Shown: positions 9,006 to 18,793 of the stretch, in pieces
How positions within the stretch are numbered: the stretch's first letter is position 1
How the letters are laid out: the number at the start of each line of letters is the position of its first letter
DNA from: Mediterranea massiliensis
GTDB taxonomy: Bacteria > Bacteroidota > Bacteroidia > Bacteroidales > Bacteroidaceae
Direction: 5' to 3'
Length of the DNA: 64,000 nt
Assembly: GCF_900128475.1 (NCBI RefSeq)
Contig: NZ_LT635839.1
Coordinates: forward strand, 176,904-240,903
Position numbers and translations under genes: made by a program
The notes under the pieces: generated by a model
Told to the model about the DNA's origin: nothing
What the model saw: only the letters and a program-made list of their open reading frames with translations
The model's database searches: none

Positions 9006-10010
9006 ATGAACGAATATACAGCAAAAGACTTCAAGAAAGGACAACCCCGCTGGTGTCCGGGCTGCGGCGACCACTTCTTCCTGGCCTCCCTGCACAAGGC
9101 CATGGCCGAAATCGGCAAGGCTCCCTGGGAAACGGCCGTCATCTCCGGTATCGGCTGCTCCAGCCGCCTGCCCTACTACATGAATACCTACGCTATGCAG
9201 ACCATCCACGGCCGTGCGGCCGCCATCTCTACGGGTGCCAAGGTGGTTAATCCCAACCTGGCTATCTGGCAGATTTCGGGCGACGGCGACGGACTGGCCA
9301 TCGGCGGAAACCACTTCATCCACGCCGTGCGCCGCAACATCGACCTGAACATGATTCTGCTGAACAACCGCATCTACGGTCTGACCAAAGGACAATACTC
9401 GCCGACGTCGCCCCGCGGCTTCGTCAGCAAGTCGTCGCCCTACGGCACCGTGGAAGATCCCTTCCACCCCGCCGAGCTGTGCTTCGGTGCCCGCGGACGC
9501 TTCTTCGCCCGCGCCGTGGCTACGGATGCTGCCGGTACGGTAGAGATTCTGAAAGCAGCCTATAACCACAAGGGAGCCGCCGTCTGCGAGATCCTCCAGA
9601 ACTGTGTCATCTTCAACAACGGTACGCATGACTCCGTCTACAACAAGGAAGGCCGTGCCAAGAACGCCATCTATCTGGAGCACGGCCAACCGATGATTTT
9701 CGGCGAGAACCGCGAGTACGGCCTCATGCAGGAAGGCTTCGGTCTGAAAGTCGTGAAGCTGGGCGAAAACGGCATCACCGTGAAAGACATCCTGGTGCAC
9801 GACGCCCACTGCATGGACAACACCCTGCAGCTGAAGCTCGCGCTGATGGAAGGCCCCGACTTCCCCATCGCCCTCGGCGTGATCCGCGACGTGGACGAAC
9901 CTACCTATGACGAAGCCGTACATGCCCAGATCGAAGAGGTCAGTGCCAAGAAGAACTATCATAACTTCGAAGAACTGCTGATGACCAACGATACCTGGGA
10001 GGTGAAGTAA
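9006..10010 (+). CDS. korB: 2-oxoglutarate (2-oxoacid):ferredoxin oxidoreductase subunit beta
   Basis: Thiamine pyrophosphate-binding catalytic subunit, 334 residues. It shows RWCPGCGDHF at residues 15-24 (Cys pair), IGCSSRLPYY, the HGRAAAISTGAK segment, and the TPP/Mg motif GDGDGLAIGGNHF with the downstream NNRIYGLTKGQYSPTS. A strong SD (gaggagg) precedes the ATG. It is the second gene of the kor operon. A perfect 14-bp-stem terminator follows, so the operon ends here. Confidence 0.92.
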   Translation: MNEYTAKDFKKGQPRWCPGCGDHFFLASLHKAMAEIGKAPWETAVISGIGCSSRLPYYMNTYAMQTIHGRAAAISTGAKVVNPNLAIWQISGDGDGLAIGGNHFIHAVRRNIDLNMILLNNRIYGLTKGQYSPTSPRGFVSKSSPYGTVEDPFHPAELCFGARGRFFARAVATDAAGTVEILKAAYNHKGAAVCEILQNCVIFNNGTHDSVYNKEGRAKNAIYLEHGQPMIFGENREYGLMQEGFGLKVVKLGENGITVKDILVHDAHCMDNTLQLKLALMEGPDFPIALGVIRDVDEPTYDEAVHAQIEEVSAKKNYHNFEELLMTNDTWEVK

Positions 10011-10032
10011 CAATCCTTCTATCATATAAATT

Positions 10033-10076
10033 GAAATCCCCCGACCACCTGTACACACAGACGGTCGGGGGATTTC
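10033..10076. terminator. Bidirectional terminator between korB and a sulfatase gene
   Basis: A perfect 14-bp stem (10033-10046 with 10063-10076) closes a 16-nt loop. AAA at one side and TTT at the other make it usable from both strands. It separates convergent korB and the minus-strand sulfatase. Confidence 0.85.
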
Positions 10077-10092
10077 TATATACACAATGACC

Positions 10093-11643
10093 TTACTCCG
10101 CGGGGAGCGTCACCTTGAACAGTTCGCTCGGACGATGCTCGCGATGGATGATTTCCACCATTTGCTTGACTACATCGGGATGCTGGGCAGCCACGTCATG
10201 ATCCTCATGGATATCGGTTGCCAAGTCGTACAGGTGAGGCTTACCCTGCTTCACCACCAGCTTCCAGTCGCCCATACGCACGCCAATCTGGTCCGTTTCA
10301 TGGAACTCCCAGTACAGGAAGTCGTGCTTCGCCTGACGGTCGTCCTGTCCCAGCATCGTGGGAGCGAACGAAATGCCGTCGAAGCAGTCGCCTTCGAGCT
10401 TCTTGTTCAAATACTTCTTGGGGAACTTCTTGTCGCCTATCAGTTCGCAGAAGGTAGGCATCACATCGTAGAAGGCCAACTGATGATCGTTCACCGTACC
10501 GGCAGGCACGTGTCCCGGCCAACGGACGATAAAAGGAATTCGAATACCACCTTCGTAGCACTGGCGCTTCAGTCCGCGCAGCTTGCCGTCGCGTCCGAAG
10601 AATGCCGGATCGGCACCGCCTTCCTCGTGGGGGCCATTGTCGCTACTGAAGATAACCAGCGTATTCTCGTCCAGTCCCTTCTCCTTCAGCTTGGCAAAAA
10701 TTTCGCCTACGTAGGCATCCAGACGGGTAATCATGGCCGCAAATTCGGCATGCGTATGCTCCACGGCGTTGTAGCGCGAGCCTTCACTGCCACCCCAAGT
10801 CTTGTCTACAAAGAATTTCTTCTTGTAACCCTTCAGGATAGAATCATTGGGCTGGGCCAGTTCGGCATGGGGCAGTGTATAGGTAAAGAAACCATAGAAT
10901 GGCTGTTTGCCGTCCTGCTTGTCAAGCCACGCCAATGCTTCCTGATGAATCAGGTCGGCCGAATACTGTGAACGCTTCTTGTAATCGTCACCATACATCG
11001 GATACAGGATATTCTCGTCCATCGTGATACGGACGGTAGCCGTGTCACCCTTCGACTTGCTGTAACGGTTCAGGAAGTTGGGATAGTACAGATGGGCCTG
11101 GAACTGGCAGATGAAGCCGTAATACTCGTCAATGCCGCGCTTGTCGGGCGTGGAGCATGAACCTTCGTAGCCGCCGGCCCACTTGCCGAACATGCCGGTG
11201 GTATAGCCGTTCTTCTTCATAATCTCGGGCAGGATGATGTGACCGGGATCATAAGGTTCCTGTCCCACGACAGTATATTCGTCGTTGTTGCCATACTTCA
11301 TCAGGGGGACGTTGGTCCAATATTCCTTGTTGCCGCGCACATGTCCGTGGCCCGAATGCTGTCCCGTCATGAGCGAGGCACGCGAAGGCGCACTGACCGG
11401 ACTGCCGGCATAGGCCTGCGTGAAGAGCATTCCTTCGGCGGCCATACGGTCCAGATTGGGCGTCTGGATGTACTTCTGGCCATAGCAGGCCAGGTCGCCG
11501 TAACCCATATCGTCGCACAGGATAAAAATGATGTTCGGCTTGTCCGAAGAAGCCTGTTTCTGGGCAGCTGTCGTGACGGCAGGCCATGCACCCGCCAGCA
11601 AGGTCGTCGAGCACAAAAGGGGAAAGGATAATTTCATAAGCAT
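10093..11643 (-). CDS. Serine-type arylsulfatase (S1 family), exported
   Basis: Removes sulfate esters from a host or dietary glycan in the periplasm after Ser-to-formylglycine maturation. 516 residues with an N-terminal hydrophobic signal sequence (an alternative ATG lies two codons in). The formylglycine motif is S-A-P-S-R (Ser84 to Arg88). Metal ligands appear at CDDMGYGD, and FSSDNGPHEEGG gives the second Asp-Asn pair. The context is the last gene of a susC-susD-sulfatase set whose susC is interrupted by a stop codon, so its expression and benefit are doubtful. A hairpin lies between susD and this gene. The sulfated substrate cannot be named from the sequence. Confidence 0.92.
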   Translation of the reverse strand: MLMKLSFPLLCSTTLLAGAWPAVTTAAQKQASSDKPNIIFILCDDMGYGDLACYGQKYIQTPNLDRMAAEGMLFTQAYAGSPVSAPSRASLMTGQHSGHGHVRGNKEYWTNVPLMKYGNNDEYTVVGQEPYDPGHIILPEIMKKNGYTTGMFGKWAGGYEGSCSTPDKRGIDEYYGFICQFQAHLYYPNFLNRYSKSKGDTATVRITMDENILYPMYGDDYKKRSQYSADLIHQEALAWLDKQDGKQPFYGFFTYTLPHAELAQPNDSILKGYKKKFFVDKTWGGSEGSRYNAVEHTHAEFAAMITRLDAYVGEIFAKLKEKGLDENTLVIFSSDNGPHEEGGADPAFFGRDGKLRGLKRQCYEGGIRIPFIVRWPGHVPAGTVNDHQLAFYDVMPTFCELIGDKKFPKKYLNKKLEGDCFDGISFAPTMLGQDDRQAKHDFLYWEFHETDQIGVRMGDWKLVVKQGKPHLYDLATDIHEDHDVAAQHPDVVKQMVEIIHREHRPSELFKVTLPAE

Positions 11644-11670
11644 TAAATTTACTGCATCCTACATATAAAA

Positions 11671-11730
11671 GATATCGCCACGAAGGTAAGCCATAAATCT
11701 TGCATAGCCTATACTTCCCGTGGCGACATC
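11671..11730 (-). terminator. Hairpin between susD and sulfatase (terminator or attenuator)
   Basis: On the minus strand, arms 11719-11730 and 11671-11682 pair in 11 of 12 positions. Further inner pairs exist, and TTTTATATG follows. It would end or attenuate the susCD transcript before the sulfatase. Confidence 0.55.
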
Positions 11731-11747
11731 TCGCTAATTAACAAATA

Positions 11748-13697
11748 TTACCATCCAGGATTTTGAGTCAAATCCGGATTCAAGACAAATTCATCGGTCG
11801 GAACCTGATACAGATAATATTTATCGTCCCAACCCTTTCCTTCAGCCTTCGGGTCATTGAACAGGAACATGTATCCTTCTGTCATTGTTCCGTTCTGTCC
11901 GTCTGAAAGTCCTGTCGTTTCGTTATACAAAGTCATACCTTTGGAGAGCGCAAATTCCTTTGACACCCAAATGCCTTTCGGAGCACGGTTCAGGAACCAG
12001 GGAGCCATGCGCCAACGGCGTACATCGTAGAAGCCAAAGCCTTCGCCCATCAACTCAATAATACGTTCCCGACGTACCTCCCACAGCAAAGCAGGCACCC
12101 GAATACCGGCAGCGTTACCCTGAGGATAGTAATAAGGACGGTCCGGATCAAACGAGTCGTTAATTTCGGCTACAGCCATTCTGGCTACACCAGCACGGTC
12201 TCTCAACTTATTGATGGTAATGTCGGCCACGTCCTGAGTGAACTGCCCCAACTCGGCCTTGGCCTCGGCATAGTTGAGCAACACTTCTTCAATCTTAAAA
12301 ATCGGTTTGTCCGACACATTCAAGGCTCCATTGTTGAAGTTCTGTTCCCAACCGCAATACAGCTTCCATACATAATAGCCCGAACGGCATTGTACAAAGG
12401 CGCTGGTACCGATGTTCGGAATCTGCGGAACCAAAGAAGCAGACCAGTTCTGTGCCGGCAGGCGCTTCATACCCACACCCGGATTGCTGCATGTATAGTT
12501 CTCACCCATGATGTCGATGTACTCCTGATCGGCTTCAACACCTGTATACCCCCAGGATGCATTCGGATTCAGAGCCGGCTTGTTGGCACCGGCAGCAATC
12601 ACCTTATAGGGAGGCATGATGGTGTGGTACATACGTGGATCTCTGTCTCTGAACGTATTATACATCGTACGGTCACCGTGATAGTTGGACTCAGGATTGT
12701 GAATAGGCTTGCCGTTCTTCATCAGATAGAGGTCAACCGTATTCTGGTTCATCTCCACATCCTGCGATGAGGTATGTTCCAAATAGCAGCCACCCTGCAC
12801 CGGGTTGATATCCTTCACATACGACTTGTACAGAATGATACCCGGAACTGTAGACAGGTCGTCCGTCGTCCACATCTCACCATATCCGGCACCCGGCTGT
12901 CCGTCCGTACCCTGATACAAGGTGGGATAGCGGTCCATCAGAATCTTGGAAGCACGGATACATTCATTCAGATAGGTGTCGGCATCGCCCAATTCATGAT
13001 ACTTACGCCACGTACCTTCGCGAAGTGTGAAACGGGATATGGCGGCCAGCACACAATCTTGATTGATGGTATTCTCACCATCCTGGCTCGTAAAATCACC
13101 AATATGCTCTTCAGCCCATTGCAAACGCTGCAAAACCAAGGCTGCGACTTCCTTACGGGGACGGCGTCCTTCGTAGACTTCAGGGGAACTCTCTGTCAAG
13201 ACCTTGTCCACCCAAGGAATATCGCCGAAACGGTCAATCAGTTCCATATACCAGAACGAGTGGAAAAAGTATCCCACGGAAGTCCAGTGGTCCTTCTCAG
13301 CCTGAGTCATGTCCGACTCCTCGACATGCGAAAGCATGATATTGATACGGCGGATATAGCTGCTGAAGTCCCATCCGTTGCCTGAGGCTGTACTTCCCTT
13401 CGTCTGATAGGCAAACTGGTTGAAGCCGCTCGGACTACGTTTGTTCAGATAATTAGCATCCACATCACCACCGTATTGTCCACTCGTCCCCCAACCATTG
13501 CTGGCAGTCGAAGTACGGATGGTGGTATTGACAAACATTTCATAACAGGGCCACATAAACGACTTGAAATTGTCGTACGACTTGAAGGCGTTTTCCTCCG
13601 TCAAGTCCGTTACAGGATATTTCTCCAAGAAGCTGTCATTACATCCGGTAAAAGTCAGGCCGGCCAATAAGGCTGCATATATAATAACTTTTTTCAT
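11748..13697 (-). CDS. SusD/RagB-family outer-membrane glycan-binding lipoprotein
   Basis: Surface lipoprotein that caps a SusC-type porin and binds glycan. 649 residues, longer than many SusDs. The N-terminus MKKVIIYAALLAGLTFTGC gives a lipobox Cys at residue 19. The mature N-terminus NDSFLEKYP and the C-terminal half (LNYAEAKAELGQ, INKLRDRAGV, WEVRRERIIELMGEGFGFYDVRRW, terminal NPGW) are classic for the family. It starts 24 nt after the paired susC frame ends. Because that susC carries an early stop codon, this SusD probably lacks its transporter partner unless another SusC substitutes. Confidence 0.95.
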   Translation of the reverse strand: MKKVIIYAALLAGLTFTGCNDSFLEKYPVTDLTEENAFKSYDNFKSFMWPCYEMFVNTTIRTSTASNGWGTSGQYGGDVDANYLNKRSPSGFNQFAYQTKGSTASGNGWDFSSYIRRINIMLSHVEESDMTQAEKDHWTSVGYFFHSFWYMELIDRFGDIPWVDKVLTESSPEVYEGRRPRKEVAALVLQRLQWAEEHIGDFTSQDGENTINQDCVLAAISRFTLREGTWRKYHELGDADTYLNECIRASKILMDRYPTLYQGTDGQPGAGYGEMWTTDDLSTVPGIILYKSYVKDINPVQGGCYLEHTSSQDVEMNQNTVDLYLMKNGKPIHNPESNYHGDRTMYNTFRDRDPRMYHTIMPPYKVIAAGANKPALNPNASWGYTGVEADQEYIDIMGENYTCSNPGVGMKRLPAQNWSASLVPQIPNIGTSAFVQCRSGYYVWKLYCGWEQNFNNGALNVSDKPIFKIEEVLLNYAEAKAELGQFTQDVADITINKLRDRAGVARMAVAEINDSFDPDRPYYYPQGNAAGIRVPALLWEVRRERIIELMGEGFGFYDVRRWRMAPWFLNRAPKGIWVSKEFALSKGMTLYNETTGLSDGQNGTMTEGYMFLFNDPKAEGKGWDDKYYLYQVPTDEFVLNPDLTQNPGW

Positions 13698-13721
13698 ACG
13701 ATATCGTTTTATAGGTAAAAT

Positions 13722-16700
13722 TTACAACGTTACATTCAAGCCAAATGATACAGTACGGAAAGCCGGATAGTTCCACGAAAGGGTTTCCGGGTCGATACCT
13801 TTGTTCAAAGAAGAGAATGTAGCCAGATTTTCAATGCTGACAAAGGCCTTCAGCTGAGACAAGGAAATCTTGTCAATCCACCGTTTGGGGAACGAATAAG
13901 AAAGAGTCACGTTCTTGATGCGCAGGTAGGAAGCATCGGACAGATATCTGTCGGACGTACGATAGTTAGAACCCATGTTTCCATATCCGTCATAAATACG
14001 CGGGAATTCCGCATCCGGATTGGCACAGGTATAGTCGCCGCCTGCCGCATCGACCGGCCGCCAATAATTTTCTGTTCCTTCGTATAAGGGAATGAACTTG
14101 AAGTCGCTGTACATCGGGAAAGTCAGCACACTGGCCAACCAGGCGTCACGCTTGCCGGTACCTTGCAGGAAGATACTCAGGTCGAAACCTTCGTAGGAAG
14201 CGCCCAGGTTGATGCCATACAGATAACGGGGGAGGTTGTTGCCCACGCGTACACGGTCGCCCGGATTCTCCAATGTCCCGTCGCCGGAATAGATCAGGTT
14301 CTCGCCCTGGTCGTCGTCACGGAGGTTCTTGAACTTCACATCACCGGGACGCGGATTGTAACCGTTGATGGCCACAACGCCCTCCTTCAGTCTCCACGTC
14401 TTCGTATCTTCGAAGTCGTCGACCGTATAGAATCCGTCGTACAGATAACCCCAGATTTCACCCAACTCCATACCTTCATAATAAGTGCTCAGCAGCTTGG
14501 ACTCGTTGCTGTCGTATTTCGTAATTACGCTCTTCGAGTCAGACAGGTTAAAGCCTACCCGGTAGGACACCTTACCGATGCGGTCGCGCCAGTTCATGTT
14601 CAGTTCCCAACCACGGGTGCGCATGTCGGCCGTATTCTGAGTCGGGGCGGTAGCACCTACAACTGCCGGAAGCTGCATACCCGGAGCGAGCATGCCGCGC
14701 GTATCTCTCTGATACCATTCGAACAAACCACTCAGACGTCCGTCAAACAGGGCAAAGTCCAAGCCGACGTTCGTTGTACCCACTTTCTCCCATGTAAAGG
14801 TCGAGCTTACCAGAGCCGGCAGGGAAGTAACGGCCGTTATAGGCGCACCGTTAATCAGCCAGCCCGTGTACTTGTTGTTCAGGGTCATGGACGAAACGAA
14901 AGCATAAGGGGAGATGTTCTGGTTACCGATGACACCATACGAACCACGCACCTTCAACTGGCTCAGCCAACCGGCAGCCGGTTCCATAAACTTCTCCTGA
15001 GCAATGTTCCAACCTACGGAAACAGAGGGGAAGAAACCGAAGCGGGAGTCCTTCGGGAACTTGGAGGAACCGTCGTAACGTCCGTTCACCTCCAACAGAT
15101 ACTTGCCCATATAATCATAGTTCACGCGGAAGAATCCACCACGAACTGCATATTCAGAGTAATAGTCCTTGGCAGACAAAGTACTCGTACCACCACCAAG
15201 CGAAGGCACTTCCACTACGGCCTGCATGTATGAATAGACATCGACGGTTTCCTGGTAGCTGGACTCTTGGTTGAAACCGGCCATCGCCTTGAAATGATGG
15301 TTGTCTGCCACGTCAAAGCTGTATGTACCATAGAGGTTGATGGCATTGTAATCGGTATACTGCTTGTACTTGCGCAGGTAGTCGTTGCTGGGAGTCGTGT
15401 CGCTACCGCCCTGGATGGACGTCATGTTCACCTTGCCCGTGTACCAGTGATAGTCGTATATATTCTTGTCATAGGTATACTCGAAAGCGATTTCCAATCC
15501 CTTCAAAGGCTTCAGGATAGACTTCAGGAAGATACGCGGATTGTCGTTGATGTTCTTGTAGGGCTGGGCCGTCTCAATCTGATTGCGCGACGTAAAGAAG
15601 AGCAGATTGTCATCGTTGCCCAAGCCGTAACCTTCGGGCATCGCACCTTCCGGATAGAAGGACGGAAGGCGGGTACTGAACAGACCGCCACCCTGCGATA
15701 CAATCATGTTGCGCTTGCTATGGGCATAGCTCAACGTGGCTTCCTGAGTGAACCACTTGGTGATGTCGGCAGACACAAAGCCGCTCACGTTCATACGGCT
15801 GAACTTATCCTTGTCGGAGTAGAGCACACCGTCCGTCTCCACCAGACCGGCCGAAAGGCGGTAGCGCAGACGCTCCGTACCGCCACTCACGGAGAGGTTA
15901 TGGGTCTGCTGGAAGCTGGTCTCCATCATGTTCTTCATCAGATCCTTCTCGTTCAGGAAATACAAAGCGCCGTCTGCATCCTTATAAATACCGTCGCCCT
16001 TGGTTTCGATGGACGAAGGATTCTGCTTGTACTGGGCCAGCAACTCCAGCCAACGGTCTACCTTGGGAGCGCCCAACGACCAATAATCGTTGCCGGAAGC
16101 CTCCTGATAGGCATGCAGATAGGTTTCCAGAGGCACTTGCTTGGGCAGGTTGATGGCATTGGCAAATGCAAAGTTATTGTTGTAGTTCAACTGGAAGCGC
16201 TGTTCCGACTTGGGACGCTTGGTCGTAACCAGAATAACACCACCGGCAGCACGCGCACCGTAGATGGCCGACGAAGCGGCATCCTTCATCACCGTAATAG
16301 ACTCGATGTCGTCGGGATTCAGCATATCGATATCACCCTCCACGTTGTCTATCAGGACCAGCGGAGCGATGGTAGAACCCGAACCGATAGAATAAGCTCC
16401 ACGAATCTGGAACGAGCGGCTCTCGCCGGGAGAGTTACCGTTGTTGCCCACAAACAGGCCAGGGACAGCACCCTGCAGGGCGTCGGCAGCCTTTGTCAAG
16501 GGACGTTCGCCCATCACTTCATCCATCTTGACGGTAGTGACGGCACCCGTCAGGTTGGCCTTCTTCTGGGAACCGAAACCTACGACCACCACTTCGTCCA
16601 AAGCTTGGGCATCTTCTTTCAAAACGACACTCAGCGGTTGTCCGTTCCAAGTTACGGTGACTGACTGATAACCTACGAAGCTGATTTCCAAAGTTGCCCC

Positions 16701-16952
16701 ACGGGCTACATTCGGAATAGAGAAATTACCGTCAATATCGGTAATAGTACCTGTACCGGTCCCTTTGACCACGACCGAAGCACCAATAACAGTTTCTCAA
16801 TTGGCATCCTTAACCACACCCTTACAATCGCCATTTTGTTGAACGATTGCATTGTCCGTCATGGACACATCTGCAAAAACCATTCCTGAGGGGACAGCCG
16901 AGAACAAAAGGAGAAACCCTACCGGCTGCATCTTTTTCAAGATTTTGTTCAT
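13722..16952 (-). pseudogene. SusC/RagA-family TonB-dependent transporter interrupted by an in-frame TGA
   Basis: The minus-strand frame from ATG 16952 encodes a SusC start: MNKILKKMQPVGF, then a signal peptide and a carboxypeptidase-regulatory-like domain. Codon 52 (16799-16797) is TGA. The context reads KDAN-stop-ETVIGASVVVKG, where the family usually has NGE, so a single GGA-to-TGA change explains it. The remaining frame is intact to 13722 and has plug and barrel motifs (DEVVVVGFGSQKKANLTGAV, DPETLSWNYPAFRTVSFGLNV). Read through, it would be 1076 aa. No in-frame ATG after the stop would restore a signal peptide, so exported protein is unlikely without suppression. A sequencing error remains possible. 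Confidence 0.85.
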
Positions 16953-17053
16953 ACCAATTAATTTAAAAGATTAACAAAACTTCACTTTTTACAATTATAT
17001 TGACTATTTAAGGCTATACAATATTATCAAGGTCAACCACTGCTTAGCTTTTG

Positions 17054-17061
17054 CAAAAGTA
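17054..17061 (-). promoter_or_regulatory. -7 box of the susC pseudogene, with nearby palindrome
   Basis: Minus-strand TACTTTTG fits TAnnTTTG, about 100 nt upstream of ATG 16952. A perfect 8-bp palindrome (tcggtaaa-tt-tttaccga, 17091-17108) lies just upstream, near the -33 region, and could be an operator. Apart from this and the left flank of the IS, I see nothing in 16953-17307. Confidence 0.5.
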
Positions 17062-17188
17062 TAAATAAGATTTAAATTATAAACAATACTTCGGTAAATT
17101 TTTACCGATAAATTTAATTAAATAATAGAATCGGTGTTAGCCAGTTCAATATTATTAAAGAGATCATTGAAATACTGTCAAGAATGAA

Positions 17189-18545
17189 TCGTTAAGGGGT
17201 AAGAAAAGTGATGAAAAATATATGATAAATAGCTGAAAATAAAGCATGAAAGTATTGCATAATTTGTTGATTATTAGTAAATTAGAAGTATCTCACCACT
17301 TTTAATTATGACCAAAGAATCACTCCTTATGCAATACCAATCCGAGTGCAGGAATGCTCTCGAATCAGTTGTAAATATAAGCAAATCTTTCCAGAAAGTA
17401 TTCATGGATGCAATAAAATTGTTCATGGCCATACCTGACCGCATCAATTTCCTACAAATGGGACGATATGGATGTTTCTCAGAACAGACATACCGAAACA
17501 ATTTTGAGAATGATGGCTTTGACTGGTTTTCCTTCAATGAAGCCATCATTAGAGAACACCTTAAAGGTGGTCGTAAGGCGATAGCCGTTGATCCGTCTTT
17601 CATTCCAAAATCAGGCAGCAAAACGCCATGGATTGGCTATTTCTGGTCCGGTTGTGCCGGTGAATACAAACGCGGACTGGAAATAACCGGTATTGGAGTT
17701 ATAGACGTTGACAACCATGAATGTATGACTTTGGGTTCTGTACAGACACCTGACAACGCAACGCTGGAAAGCTGTGAGAAGAATCTTGTTGACTGGTACA
17801 GCTCTTACCTTATCAGCATACAGGAACAGCTGAAACGTATTTCTGGCACAGTCGTATGTGATGCGTTCTTTTCAAAGGCAACTTTCATCAAACCATTGTA
17901 CGATAACGGTTTCCACGTAATAAGCCGTTTCAGGAATGATGCCGTATTGTTTTATCCCACCTTAGAAAATAGGACAGGAAAACGCGGACGTCCAAAATTA
18001 CATGACGAGAAAATTGACTTTGAAAATCTGGACATCACAAGATGTACCGAGTACAAAGTGAACAAGGGTAAACTTTACGGACTGAAAGCATACTCCAAAG
18101 CGCTCAAACGCTTTGTGAGCCTGGCTGTATGGTATCCTATGGATGGAAGAACGGACAAATGGCAGCTGTATTTCTCTACGGACGAAACACAGAACGCACA
18201 GGATGTTCTGGACTTTTACAGGACACGTTTCCAACTCGAATTTTGCTTTCGTGATGCCAAGCAATATGCCGGAATAACAAACTGTCAGTCTACAGACTTC
18301 AGGAAACTGGCATTTCACTTTAATGCATCACTTGCAGCGATAAACCTTGCCAAGGCTGCCTGTAAGAGGATGGGAATAAAATATTCCATATCATCATGCA
18401 AGTCAGTCATACACAATGCTTACATGCTTGAACGATTTATTCACGTGTCTGGGATTGAACCAGACACGCATTTAATTGACAGACTTTTCAAAGAACTCAT
18501 TTTATTTACTGCCAAAGCCGCTTAGGCTAGGCTAATGGTTAACGA
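17189..18545 (+). mobile_element. IS4-type insertion sequence (ends tentative)
   Basis: The transposase gene lies in DNA that looks clearly more AT-rich than its neighbours. The only terminal-repeat candidate I could find is tcgttaa (17189-17195) with ttaacga (18539-18545), which is short. I found no target-site duplication. The element sits between the decayed susC promoter and a MITE-like repeat. The existence of an IS is secure from the transposase, but the boundaries are not. Confidence 0.45.
17308..18525 (+). CDS. IS4-family DDE transposase
   Basis: 405 residues, apparently complete. The RNase-H-like core shows the first Asp in AIAVDPSFIPKSG (Asp95) and the second in GTVVCDAFFSKATF (Asp185). 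The catalytic Glu lies in a perfect Y-(2)-R-(3)-E-(6)-K signature (Tyr304, Arg307, Glu311, Lys318), which defines the IS4 group. All three acidic residues are present, so the enzyme may be active. It is inserted just upstream of the susC pseudogene, where a PUL regulator gene might be expected. Its base composition differs from the flanking genes, consistent with transfer. Confidence 0.92.
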   Translation: MTKESLLMQYQSECRNALESVVNISKSFQKVFMDAIKLFMAIPDRINFLQMGRYGCFSEQTYRNNFENDGFDWFSFNEAIIREHLKGGRKAIAVDPSFIPKSGSKTPWIGYFWSGCAGEYKRGLEITGIGVIDVDNHECMTLGSVQTPDNATLESCEKNLVDWYSSYLISIQEQLKRISGTVVCDAFFSKATFIKPLYDNGFHVISRFRNDAVLFYPTLENRTGKRGRPKLHDEKIDFENLDITRCTEYKVNKGKLYGLKAYSKALKRFVSLAVWYPMDGRTDKWQLYFSTDETQNAQDVLDFYRTRFQLEFCFRDAKQYAGITNCQSTDFRKLAFHFNASLAAINLAKAACKRMGIKYSISSCKSVIHNAYMLERFIHVSGIEPDTHLIDRLFKELILFTAKAA

Positions 18546-18561
18546 ACTATTGTATAAAAAG

Positions 18562-18752
18562 GAAAAGAGGCTGTCTCAAAATTAAAAACAGAGATAAGTT
18601 TACTTACAATTTATAAGCTACAACATAAAAACCTCCTGCTTTTAGTCCTATAATTGCAATAAATAAGGGCTAAAGCAGGAGGCTTTTTATTACTAAGTTT
18701 CAATCTGTAAGATTATTACTTTTGAATTTCTATTTTGAGACAGCCTCTTTTC
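18562..18752. mobile_element. 191-bp MITE-like element with 21-bp perfect inverted repeats
   Basis: 18562-18582 and 18732-18752 are perfect reverse complements (21 bp; core GAGGCTGTCTCAAAAT). They enclose 149 bp with no ORF. The termini resemble IS ends seen in Bacteroidetes and Firmicutes, but no transposase lies between them, so it is best read as a non-autonomous element or deleted IS. It carries an internal hairpin (18632-18682). It lies just past the IS4 transposase and ends 42 nt before the purN stop codon. No target duplication was seen. Confidence 0.75.
18632..18688. terminator. Terminator-like hairpin inside the MITE
   Basis: Arms 18632-18648 and 18667-18682 (cctcctgctttt... with ...aaagcaggagg) form a near-perfect stem with an 18-nt loop. 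An A-run flanks one side and cttttt the other. It could end transcripts from the transposase (+) and purN (-), which converge here. Confidence 0.7.
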
Positions 18753-18793
18753 TCCTGAAGAAAGCAATGCTTTCCCCTCCATTAGTCTGTCCC

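Noticed and set aside
8021..10085. Two ~370-codon minus-strand frames opposite korA/korB
   Set aside because: korAB carry full family motifs and a promoter; the antisense frames do not.
14163..16664. Two long plus-strand frames opposite the susC pseudogene
   Set aside because: Shadows of a conserved SusC frame; their survival does not indicate genes.
17091..17108. Palindrome tcggtaaa-tt-tttaccga as IS terminal repeat
   Set aside because: Both arms are adjacent, with no partner near the other end of the IS; more likely an operator or chance.
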